20,661 nt of DNA from an uncultured Lachnospiraceae bacterium. GTDB taxonomy: Bacteria; Bacillota; Clostridia; Lachnospirales; Lachnospiraceae. The position numbers and the translations under genes were made by a program. The notes beneath the pieces were generated by a model. It saw only the letters and a list, made by a program, of their open reading frames with translations. It searched no databases and was not told where the DNA came from. Every line of letters begins with the position of its first letter. Position 1 is the stretch's first letter. The stretch spans positions 1 to 20,661 of the forward strand of contig CAJUFU010000054.1 of NCBI GenBank assembly GCA_910585555.1. The letters are read 5' to 3'. This document shows positions 1 through 7,032 of the stretch, one piece after another.

Positions 1-2
1 AA

Positions 3-98
3 ACTGACCAAGAAACTGACCAAGAAACTGACCAAGAAACTGACCAAGAAACTGATCAAGAAACTGATCAAGAAATTAGCCAGGAAATTGACAGTGAG
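3..98 (+). repeat. 12-bp coding tandem repeat (TDQE units)
   Basis: Four identical 12-bp units (ACTGACCAAGAA) occupy 3-50. Two units with one C-to-T change (ACTGATCAAGAA) occupy 51-74, and two degenerate units (75-86 and 87-98) encode ISQE and IDSE. The array stays in frame and runs off the left edge, so its total copy number is unknown. Near-identity at DNA level points to recent slippage expansion. Confidence 0.95.
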
Positions 99-302
99 AT
101 TGAAACCAGGGAAAAAATCATACAGGAAATACGAAGAAATGAGGCTATAACGCAATTGCAATTGGCGACAAAACTTGGATTATCAAGAAGCGGGGTCAGA
201 TATGCTATGCGGCGGCTTAAAGAAGAGGGAATTCTCCGAAGGGTCGGTTCTACTAAAAGCGGTAAATGGATAATTTGTACAGACGAGGAAAATCTTACAT
301 GA
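3..302 (+). CDS. Partial: C-terminal winged-helix end of a putative COG2865-type (AlbA_2/RecG-like ATP-binding) regulator
   Basis: The reading frame is open from the left edge to TGA at 300-302, so only about 99 C-terminal residues are visible. It begins with six TDQE tetrapeptides, then two degenerate units. A basic stretch follows, then a winged-helix: ITQLQLATKLGLSRSGVRYA as recognition region, then LKEEGILRRVGS and a wing ending in GKWII. This ending (heptad-like linker, HTH, 'RVGS-x-K-x-G-x-W') is typical of the C-terminus of COG2865 proteins, which have an N-terminal AlbA_2 domain and are annotated as ATP-binding or RecG-related transcriptional regulators. The catalytic part lies outside the window, so the family call is inference from the tail. 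The stop overlaps the next gene's start (ATGA), which suggests translational coupling. Another winged-helix protein cannot be excluded. Confidence 0.7.
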   Translation, partial: TDQETDQETDQETDQETDQETDQEISQEIDSEIETREKIIQEIRRNEAITQLQLATKLGLSRSGVRYAMRRLKEEGILRRVGSTKSGKWIICTDEENLT

Positions 303-1132
303 CCAGATATAAACTGATTGCCCTGGATATGGACGGCACACTTTTAAAATCAGATAAATCCCTGGACCCGGCCACCATCTGTGACATTGAGGCTGCGGCT
401 GCACAGGGCATCCAGGCGGTATACTGTTCCGGGCGCGGCGTCATGGAGCTGTCGTCTTACATTGCGGCGCTTCCCTGTATGCGCTACGCGGTCTGCATGA
501 GCGGGGCGCTGGTGTATGATTTGAAGGAGCGAAAGCGTATCTTTTCACGGAGCGTGCCGGGCGCCTGTGTCAGGGAGATTGTAAAAGCCGCGGGGCGGTA
601 TGATGCCATGCTGCATTTCCTGACAGAGGAGGAATCCGTGGCAAGAACAGATCAGGCATCTCATATGGCAGAATTTCATATGGGAATCTACCAGCCCATG
701 TTCCTGGCGTTGACAAGACGGGTGGAAGATATGGCGTCAGAGGCTTTGCGGCACGACGCGATTCCTAAAGTGAATGTCTATTTCCGTTCGCCGAAGGACA
801 GAATGGAGGCTTATGAAATGCTCAAGTCTCTTCCTTTATCCTTTGCTTTTGCAGAGGAGACAGCACTTGAGATCAATGCCCAGGGGGTGACTAAGGCCGT
901 CGGTCTGCAGGCTTTGGCGGCGCATCTGGGAATCCATATGGAGGACACCGTGGGAATCGGGGATGCGGATAACGACCGCGCGGTGCTGGAAGCCGTGGGA
1001 TTATCGGTGGCAATGGGAAATGCGGACCAGGATATTAAGATGCTGTGCGATGTGGTCACAGCGGATAATGATCATAATGGTGTGGGAGAGGCGATCAGGA
1101 AATATTGTTTGTCAGGACCCGCAGTTTCTTAG
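299..1132 (+). CDS. Cof-type HAD-IIB family hydrolase (sugar/nucleotide phosphatase)
   Basis: This is a 277-residue cytoplasmic haloacid dehalogenase-superfamily phosphatase of the Cof/IIB type. Motif I is DMDGT with nucleophile D10 and acid/base D12. Motif II is the serine in CSGR (S44). Motif III is K199. Motif IV is GIGDADND with D222 and D226. The C2 cap lies between motifs II and III, and the length is normal for the family. Frame-compatible codons lie further upstream (from 266), but ATG 299 gives the usual MTRYKLIALDMDGT start and overlaps the preceding stop by 4 bp. A GAGGAAAA ribosome binding site lies just upstream. Such enzymes usually dephosphorylate sugar phosphates, FMN or pyridoxal phosphate; the substrate cannot be read from the sequence. 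The substitution of Ala for the common Ser in motif IV (GDADND) is tolerated in the family. Confidence 0.9.
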   Translation: MTRYKLIALDMDGTLLKSDKSLDPATICDIEAAAAQGIQAVYCSGRGVMELSSYIAALPCMRYAVCMSGALVYDLKERKRIFSRSVPGACVREIVKAAGRYDAMLHFLTEEESVARTDQASHMAEFHMGIYQPMFLALTRRVEDMASEALRHDAIPKVNVYFRSPKDRMEAYEMLKSLPLSFAFAEETALEINAQGVTKAVGLQALAAHLGIHMEDTVGIGDADNDRAVLEAVGLSVAMGNADQDIKMLCDVVTADNDHNGVGEAIRKYCLSGPAVS

Positions 1133-1173
1133 CCGGGATATTATGCACTGATAGAGGTAAAGGGAGAATAGAT

Positions 1174-2400
1174 GTGGAACATTACAGGGATGACAGGACA
1201 ATAAAATACGAATACGTCATGGAGCCATGGGAGATACGGGAATTTTGTCTGGCGGCTTTGTGGGAACAGATTAGGTGCCGTAAAGGGGTGTGGCTGCGGC
1301 TTTTGCTCATCCTCGTGGCAGAACTTTTTCTTGTTCCCGAAGCGGCGGCTCTCATTGCCGTAATGGTGGTTGTGATGTTTATTGTATCAGGGATATATCA
1401 ATATGTGATTACGGCCAGGGTTCTGGAAGGACGGCCATGGTGTATCTGGATAGAGGGGGATAAGTTTAAGGCGGAAAGGGGAGACAGCAGTGAGGTTTCC
1501 TGCAGGAATATACAATTTATCCGCATCACGAGACATCTTTTGATGCTGGGATACCTGCAGTCGGTAAAGCGGCCGGCATGGTTTATTGTGCCTCTTCGTG
1601 TCTTTGGAAATGAGAACGAACGGGAAGCGTTTCTTAACCGGATTCGTCATCCCCAGGCAGAGGGAGCAGAGAATGCGGATGAGGCGGAAAGCACGTCAGA
1701 CTCCTCTACGGCGGCGGGGCGGAATCCGGGACAGGCGGCGCCTCAGGAATATATGGGTTTTTCCTACATACTCGACGGGGAGAGATGGGTGCGGTTCCAG
1801 AAAGGAGCGGCAGACATATTAAACAGTGCCAGTTTAGGAAAGCCGGGCAGACTTTACGGTATGATGGTCTGGGGGCTTTTGGTGGCAGTTGTGATGACGG
1901 TCTGTGTCTATTTTGCGGCGGGAACGTTCAACGTGTTGTTGCTTGGCTTTTGTATTTCCATGACTGTCTGGATGGTTCTGCGGCTTTATTGTCGTAATCC
2001 GGAGAAAGCCCTCAGAAAACAGTTGAAGTCACCGGAAATAGCACAAAAGGTCTGTGGCTTTTGGCAGGTTACTTTGACCCAGGAGGGGATAGCGGTCGGT
2101 ATGCCCATGGATATGAAGAGTTTTTATCCATGGAAATCCTTGGCATGGCTGGTGGAGAAAGAAGAAGCTTTTTATATTTTCCATCAGGATAAAAGGCATT
2201 ATATCATGATTGCCAAGGAGTGCTTTGTAAGCTGGGCGCAGGTAGATGCTTTTCATCAGATCTGTGCGGATAAGGGCATAGAGAAACGTGCACCCGGAAA
2301 GGCAGTTTATGTGCCGGTCTGGCTGACCTGGGTGATATTCGGACTGATTATGGCTGTGAGTCTTATTATTTTTATCCTTCACTTATTCCTTTTTACTTAA
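1174..2400 (+). CDS. Membrane protein with two YcxB-like modules
   Basis: This 408-residue protein is probably membrane-bound. It appears to contain two copies of a YcxB-like arrangement: a short N-terminal strand region, two adjacent transmembrane segments, then a soluble beta-rich tail. Module 1 has its hydrophobic hairpin at about residues 40-75 and a tail with SCRNIQFIRITRHLLML. Module 2 follows an acidic, Ser/Ala-rich linker (about 165-195), with a hairpin near 230-270 and the tail motif FYPWKSLAWLVEKEEAFYIF, which is the recognisable YcxB C-terminal signature. A third hydrophobic segment ends the protein. The start is taken as GTG 1174, preceded by AGGGAG; ATG 1105 in the same frame would overlap the HAD gene by 28 bp and lacks a good site. 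The function of YcxB-like proteins is unknown. The gene converges on the response regulator and their 3' ends overlap by 18 bp. Confidence 0.7.
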   Translation: MEHYRDDRTIKYEYVMEPWEIREFCLAALWEQIRCRKGVWLRLLLILVAELFLVPEAAALIAVMVVVMFIVSGIYQYVITARVLEGRPWCIWIEGDKFKAERGDSSEVSCRNIQFIRITRHLLMLGYLQSVKRPAWFIVPLRVFGNENEREAFLNRIRHPQAEGAENADEAESTSDSSTAAGRNPGQAAPQEYMGFSYILDGERWVRFQKGAADILNSASLGKPGRLYGMMVWGLLVAVVMTVCVYFAAGTFNVLLLGFCISMTVWMVLRLYCRNPEKALRKQLKSPEIAQKVCGFWQVTLTQEGIAVGMPMDMKSFYPWKSLAWLVEKEEAFYIFHQDKRHYIMIAKECFVSWAQVDAFHQICADKGIEKRAPGKAVYVPVWLTWVIFGLIMAVSLIIFILHLFLFT

Positions 2401-3138
2401 AAATTCTTTGCGGTACTGGCTGGGCGAAATATTGTAGTAGGTGCGGAACGCCTTGCTGAAATAGTGGTTATCCGCATAACCCAAACGCCCGGCAATATCG
2501 ATGATTTTATTATTCTCGTCCTCTAAAAGTTCTTTGGCGCGTTCCATGCGCAGTTTCAGGACATATTCGTAGATGGTGAAACCATATTTGTTGCGGAACA
2601 GTTTGGTCAGATACTCGATGGAGAAAAAATACTTTTCCGCAAACATGGTAATCTTAATATTCTGACAGTAGTTGCTTTCAATATATTCTTTGATGATGCG
2701 CACCACCTCTTCCGGAGAAATCTCTTCCGGCACAGTTTCAGAGGATTCTCCAAAGACGGCGTCCGGGTCGATGCGGAGCAGCGCTTTCTCGATGGCGGCG
2801 TTCAGCTCTTCTTTCACCACAGGTTTTAAAAGATACTCGCAGGCCCCGTAGCGGATAGCCTGCTGTGCGTAAGAAAACTGGTCATAGCCGCTGACCACGA
2901 TGTACTGGCTTTGTGGAAATTCCTGAGAAGCCTTCATCAGAAAAGAGGCACCGTCCATGACGGGCATATTCATATCCACAAATACCAGATCAGGATGGAA
3001 TTCGCGCATGGCGTTTAAGGCGTCTTTGCCGTTGACTGCCAGATGGGGAGGGTCCGTATGATAATATTTCCAGTGCCCCAGTTTCTGTATGGCAATCTGC
3101 ACGGGCTTTTCATCATCGATGATCAATGCTTTATACAT
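2383..3138 (-). CDS. YesN-type response regulator (receiver + AraC-family HTH)
   Basis: This 251-residue cytoplasmic transcription factor has an N-terminal receiver domain (about 1-120) with acidic residues D8 and D9, phospho-acceptor D55 in FVDMNMPVMDG, S83 and K105 in YLLKPV. A linker leads to a C-terminal AraC/XylS DNA-binding domain (about 148-250) with two helix-turn-helices, including IDIAGRLGYADNHYFSKAF. It is about half the length of large YesN paralogues because it lacks their long middle region. ATG 3138 follows AAAGGAGT at good spacing and sits 8 bp inside the end of the kinase gene, so the two are translationally coupled partners. Its likely targets are the divergent ABC transporter genes starting at 5231, which is inference from gene order. 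Confidence 0.92.
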   Translation of the reverse strand: MYKALIIDDEKPVQIAIQKLGHWKYYHTDPPHLAVNGKDALNAMREFHPDLVFVDMNMPVMDGASFLMKASQEFPQSQYIVVSGYDQFSYAQQAIRYGACEYLLKPVVKEELNAAIEKALLRIDPDAVFGESSETVPEEISPEEVVRIIKEYIESNYCQNIKITMFAEKYFFSIEYLTKLFRNKYGFTIYEYVLKLRMERAKELLEDENNKIIDIAGRLGYADNHYFSKAFRTYYNISPSQYRKEFLSKKE

Positions 3139-4930
3139 AAGGTACTCCTTTCGTGACTGGCAGAGTCAATACAATTTCCGTGTACTGTTTTTCCTGCGTA
3201 TGGATATCCAGACTGGCCGGTTTATCGTAGAGCAGACGTATCCTGCTGTGGAGATTGGCAAGACCGATTCCGCCGTATTTACCGGTATTTTTCTGCAGAT
3301 CAAAGTCTGCGTACAGTTTATCGAGCTGTTCGGGGGAAATGCCGCATCCGTTATCCCGCACAGTGATGATAACATTGGTGTCATTATATTGGGCAGTAAT
3401 ATCGATATGAATCCGATCTGTATTGCCGGACTTCCCATGTATGATAGAATTTTCTACCAGGGTCTGGATGCTGATTTTGGGAATCAGACATTCCTCGGCG
3501 GCAGGGTCGATGCTGCTGGTAAATGTCAGAGCGTCGTCCATACGGATTTTCTGCAGGAAGATATAGTCTTCCACGTAGATCATTTCCTGCTTCAGGGGCA
3601 CTAATGTGTCGCCCTTGATGGTGTAGCGTAAATTGGAAGCTAAGGCAGTGATCATCCGGTGAATCTGGGGCTGTTCGTTGATCAGTGCTTCCGTGGAGAC
3701 GGCCTGCAGGGTGTTATACAAAAAGTGCGGGTTCAGCTGGGCCTCCAGAGCGGCCAGTTTGGCGTCTTTCTCACTCAGTTCCGCCACATAAGTACGCTGT
3801 ATGAGTTGATCGATGTGGGAGACCATGGAGTTAAAACTCTCTGCAAGCCCGCAAATCTCAGTACTTCCCGTCACATGGATTCTGGACCGGAAATCACCTT
3901 CGCCGGTTTTCTGCATCTGTGTGGAGAGGAACCGCAGAGGGATTGTCAGAAGCCGCAGCAGCATGTAAATAAAAAGAATGGTAAACAGCCACACCCATAG
4001 GCCGCTCACAAGAATGGACTGGCGCAGTTTCCCAATCTGTGAATCGATGTAGGAGAGGGGCGTCAGGCTCACCAGACGGATACCGGTGTTTTTGCTTTCG
4101 GCTTCCACCAGCAGGAAAGGCTGTCCCATAAATTTTACGGTTTCATAGCCCTTTGCACGCTGTTTCCGGGAAGAGAGCGCAGACAGAAATTCCTGGCTGA
4201 TTTTTGAGAGCGCTTCCTGGTTGGAAAAAATAATCTCCTCTTTTTCATTTAAGAAAACAATGATCTCTCCGTGTTCCGCGTGATTCTCTATAAGCTGTTT
4301 GGCGTAGCTATCATCCAGCTTCAAGCGGACAATGGCCTGGCTGACCCGGCCCTTGATCTGAAAAAGGGAGTGGTAATAGATAAGGCTTTTGAAAGAATCA
4401 GAAGCCCTGATGCTGTGGTTCAAACTATTTTCTTCACAGTCTAAGAGCGCCTCGTTAATGCCGTCCGGCGCCAAATCCTTGCTGATGATATGCTGTTGGC
4501 CGTTGGTGCGGCCGATGGACATATCCTGATGAAGCAGATAAAGTTCATAGTCGAGGATGTCATTTCTTGTATAGTAATAGTAGGACATCTGCTGTTTAGC
4601 GTAAGCAACCTGCTCGGAAGTCAGGGGTGTATTCTGTTCTACAATTCTGGTAAAACGGGAATCATAATAAGGCTGGATACAGAAATTGGCAAGATCTTGC
4701 AGATAATGCTCCAGATTCTCCAGTTCCAGATTGAGAATTTTTTCCGTGGTATTGATTTGGTTGGTGATGGTCAGGTTTCTGGTGGAGGTGTAATCTTTAT
4801 AGATGAGATAGCCGGCTACCAGCGTGGTGATCAGAACCATAAATATAGTTAATTGCAGCCAAAGGGCTGTTCTGTCAAGAAGTGTCTTACAATAGGACTT
4901 AAGTTTTGGGATGATCATCGACTGTTTCAT
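3131..4930 (-). CDS. YesM-type membrane sensor histidine kinase
   Basis: This 599-residue kinase has transmembrane segment 1 at about residues 24-44, an extracellular sensor region (about 45-300, Cache-like by position), transmembrane segment 2 at about 303-325, and a HAMP linker (about 325-378). The His_kinase box LNPHFLYNTLQ has phospho-acceptor H402. A HATPase_c domain follows, with N494 in the N box (LVENSIIHG), a G1 box VRDNGCGIS (D526 to G530) and GGIGLANL (553-560). This is the class that pairs with YesN regulators and usually controls carbohydrate uptake genes in Firmicutes. ATG 4930 is preceded by GCAGGTGA. The 3' end overlaps the regulator gene by 8 bp. The ligand is not evident; an extracellular sugar or a sugar-loaded binding protein is the usual expectation. 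Confidence 0.92.
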   Translation of the reverse strand: MKQSMIIPKLKSYCKTLLDRTALWLQLTIFMVLITTLVAGYLIYKDYTSTRNLTITNQINTTEKILNLELENLEHYLQDLANFCIQPYYDSRFTRIVEQNTPLTSEQVAYAKQQMSYYYYTRNDILDYELYLLHQDMSIGRTNGQQHIISKDLAPDGINEALLDCEENSLNHSIRASDSFKSLIYYHSLFQIKGRVSQAIVRLKLDDSYAKQLIENHAEHGEIIVFLNEKEEIIFSNQEALSKISQEFLSALSSRKQRAKGYETVKFMGQPFLLVEAESKNTGIRLVSLTPLSYIDSQIGKLRQSILVSGLWVWLFTILFIYMLLRLLTIPLRFLSTQMQKTGEGDFRSRIHVTGSTEICGLAESFNSMVSHIDQLIQRTYVAELSEKDAKLAALEAQLNPHFLYNTLQAVSTEALINEQPQIHRMITALASNLRYTIKGDTLVPLKQEMIYVEDYIFLQKIRMDDALTFTSSIDPAAEECLIPKISIQTLVENSIIHGKSGNTDRIHIDITAQYNDTNVIITVRDNGCGISPEQLDKLYADFDLQKNTGKYGGIGLANLHSRIRLLYDKPASLDIHTQEKQYTEIVLTLPVTKGVPYV

Positions 4931-5230
4931 TGTTCACCTGCAAGGAATTGTGCAAACTGCTATTGCTGAGGATGGGGCACAACACATTTTCTACAAAATA
5001 TATCTTACTATATTTTCAAAAACAGGACAATAGTTATAAAAATTGTTCAAAAAATTGCACCTATCTGTTTGGAAATTTCCATTTTGCTGAAAAAGTCAAT
5101 AAATTATAATAAATGTAAATTCTTTCGGAGATTATCTGGCGTAAATAGTTTCGCAAATTTATGCCCCGCTATGTGTGGCGGACTCGATAGGAACCGAAGA
5201 AAATGAATCAAGGAAAGGAATGTACAGTCT
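4931..5230. promoter_or_regulatory. Divergent regulatory spacer between kinase and ABC transporter 1
   Basis: This 300-bp spacer holds no gene. It is AT-rich in the middle and contains candidate promoters in both directions. For the plus strand, TTGCTG (5084-5089) and TATAAT (5105-5110) are 15 bp apart, which is short. A perfect 10-bp palindrome GGAAATTTCC lies at 5071-5080, just upstream of this -35. An imperfect inverted repeat (8-bp arms, 12-bp loop) lies at 5138-5165 in the likely 5' leader. These are plausible sites for the YesN-type regulator, by position only. Confidence 0.5.
5002..5030 (-). promoter_or_regulatory. Candidate promoter for the yesMN-type pair
   Basis: On the minus strand TTGTCC (5030-5025) and TAAGAT (5007-5002) are separated by exactly 17 bp, about 70 bp upstream of the kinase start. 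This is a sequence match only. Confidence 0.4.
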
Positions 5231-6109
5231 ATGAGCAAGAAAGCAAGAAGACAATTGGAAACAGTGCTGTTTTCCCTGCCGGCGATTATCCTGGTATGTC
5301 TGATGATGTACCTGCCGTTTATTCTCAGCGGCTACTACTCGCTGACAGAGTGGAACGGTATCTCCAAAGATGCAAAGTTTATTGGCTTCCAGAACTTTAA
5401 GACCATCTTTGTGGAGAGTAAGGATTTCCGGGAATCCCTCTGGTTTACCACACGCTACACTTTCTTCTTCGTGATCTTTTCCAATGTGTTTGCATTGGCG
5501 CTGGCGGTGGTTCTGACCAAGAAATTTAAGGCAGCAAACTTTTTTAGGGGTATTTTCTTTATTCCCTACATCATGAGTATGACGATCGTAGGTTTTATCT
5601 GGAAGTTCATCTTCACCAGCGGCTTCGAGAAACTTTACGAAGTGACAGATTGGGGGTTGTGGAATTTCAGCTGGCTGGGGGATCCGAAGCTGGTATTTTA
5701 TTCAGTAGCTTTTGTGGGTGTATGGCAGTCCCTTGGATTCTATATCGTACTTTACATAGCGGGTCTGCAGGCAGTTCCCAAAGACGTGATGGAAGCGGCA
5801 GTGGTGGATGGTGCCACCAGCAGACAGAAGTTCTTTAAGGTGACGCTGCCCCTTTTGGGACCTTCTTTTACCACCTGTATCTTCATGTCGCTGACCAATG
5901 GTTTAAAGGTATTTGACATTATTCTGGCACTCACAAAGGGCGGTCCGGGAACGGCCACCAACAGTGTGACACTGCAGATTTATAAAGAAGCTTTTACCAA
6001 TAATAATTATGGTCTGGGTTCGGCACAGTCTATCATCTATTTCCTGTTTGTGCTGATTCTGACACAGCTTGTATTGAAAGGATTCAGTAGGAAGGAGGTT
6101 GATCTGTAA
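5231..6109 (+). CDS. Carbohydrate ABC transporter 1 permease, MalF/UgpA type
   Basis: This 292-residue CUT1-family inner-membrane permease has an N-terminal segment at about residues 10-35 and further transmembrane helices to the C-terminus, six in all by inspection. The EAA loop, which contacts the ATPase, reads EAAVVDGATSRQKFFKVTLP with E188 and G194 at the conserved positions. It forms the translocation channel with the next gene's product. The ATG at 5231 is preceded by AAGGAAAGGAA at slightly long spacing. Its stop shares one base with the next start (TAATG). It is the first gene of the transporter operon and lies divergent from the sensor kinase, which suggests YesMN control. The transported sugar is not visible from the sequence; an oligosaccharide is expected for CUT1. 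Confidence 0.93.
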   Translation: MSKKARRQLETVLFSLPAIILVCLMMYLPFILSGYYSLTEWNGISKDAKFIGFQNFKTIFVESKDFRESLWFTTRYTFFFVIFSNVFALALAVVLTKKFKAANFFRGIFFIPYIMSMTIVGFIWKFIFTSGFEKLYEVTDWGLWNFSWLGDPKLVFYSVAFVGVWQSLGFYIVLYIAGLQAVPKDVMEAAVVDGATSRQKFFKVTLPLLGPSFTTCIFMSLTNGLKVFDIILALTKGGPGTATNSVTLQIYKEAFTNNNYGLGSAQSIIYFLFVLILTQLVLKGFSRKEVDL

Positions 6110-6948
6110 TGAGTCGGGATACCAAGAGAAAAGTAAATAAGTGGACCATGATCATCTGCCTTACCTTAGTGGCATGTTTCTACATCTATCCGGTGTTCTT
6201 GATGGTCATGAACTCCTTTAAGCCTTTTGGCGAGATTATAGGGGATGTGCTGGCATTGCCTAAGAGTTTAGATCTTTCCAACTACACTTATGTGATAGAT
6301 AAAATGAAATACCTGCTGCTGTTCCGCAACAACGTGATCATCACGGCAATCGGTATCGCCGGTATTGTGGTATTTTCTTCTATGGCAGCCTATATTCTGG
6401 AAAGAAGAGAGGGAAAATATTGTAAGATAGCGCATACGATCATTATCACCCCCATGTTGATTCCTTTCCAGGCAATCATGATTACGCTGTTAAAGTCCAT
6501 GAACATCTTCCATCTTTCCGGAAGTAAAATCGGACTGGGAATCCAGTACTGGGGATTCGGTATTCCGATGGCGACCTTCATTATCTATAACTTTATGAAG
6601 ACCATACCAAGAGAGCTGGATGAGAGTGCTACCATAGATGGAGCGACCACTTTCCGTACCTTTGTGTCCATCATCTTTCCCTTGTTGAAATCGGTGGTGG
6701 TGACAGTAATCGTATTGGATGTGATGTGGATTTGGAACGACTTCTTACTGCCTTTGCTGATGGTTAACAGCAACAACGAGACGAAGACATTAGTGCTGGC
6801 GGCATACACCTTCGTGGGACAGATGAACACCAAATGGAATTACGCATTGACTGCTATGGTACTGGCAATTGTGCCCTCCGTTATTGTATTTATCCTGTTG
6901 CAGAAGTATATCGTGGAAGGTGTTGTGGCAGGAGCCGTGAAAGGATAA
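6109..6948 (+). CDS. Carbohydrate ABC transporter 1 permease, MalG/UgpE type
   Basis: This 279-residue partner permease has hydrophobic segments at about residues 13-35, 68-95, 105-128, 140-165, 185-215 and 243-265. The EAA-loop variant DESATIDGATTFRTF lies at D171-G178, where MalG-type permeases usually carry DEAAxxDG. The C-terminus ends VVAGAVKG, the common tail of MalG-like subunits. ATG 6109 overlaps the stop of the first permease by 1 bp and has AAGGAGG upstream, so the two subunits are coupled for equal production. The gene is followed by an 84-bp spacer with two hairpins before the binding protein. Confidence 0.93.
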   Translation: MSRDTKRKVNKWTMIICLTLVACFYIYPVFLMVMNSFKPFGEIIGDVLALPKSLDLSNYTYVIDKMKYLLLFRNNVIITAIGIAGIVVFSSMAAYILERREGKYCKIAHTIIITPMLIPFQAIMITLLKSMNIFHLSGSKIGLGIQYWGFGIPMATFIIYNFMKTIPRELDESATIDGATTFRTFVSIIFPLLKSVVVTVIVLDVMWIWNDFLLPLLMVNSNNETKTLVLAAYTFVGQMNTKWNYALTAMVLAIVPSVIVFILLQKYIVEGVVAGAVKG

Positions 6949-6950
6949 GG

Positions 6951-7017
6951 TTATCGCAGGAGGCTTATGCGCTCCTTTGATAATATATAAAATGGAACCC
7001 ATACCATCATTTATGGG
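6951..7017 (+). other. Two intercistronic hairpins before the binding-protein gene
   Basis: The first is an imperfect hairpin at 6951-6984 that includes TTATC and AGGAG pairing with CTCCT and GATAA. It lacks a T-run, so it is not a clear terminator. The second is a perfect 6-bp hairpin with arms CCCATA (6998-7003) and TATGGG (7012-7017) and an 8-nt loop, placed just before the AGGAGG at 7021. Such structures can stabilise or process mRNA so that the binding protein is made in excess. Role inferred. Confidence 0.5.
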
Positions 7018-7032
7018 AGAAGGAGGATATAC

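Noticed and set aside
3..98. CRISPR array or origin iterons
   Set aside because: The 12-bp units are directly adjacent with no spacers and lie in an open reading frame that continues into a winged-helix domain.
5203..5400. Leader peptide starting at ATG 5203 before the first permease
   Set aside because: It overlaps the permease in another frame with no family resemblance. The ATG at 5231 gives a standard permease N-terminus.
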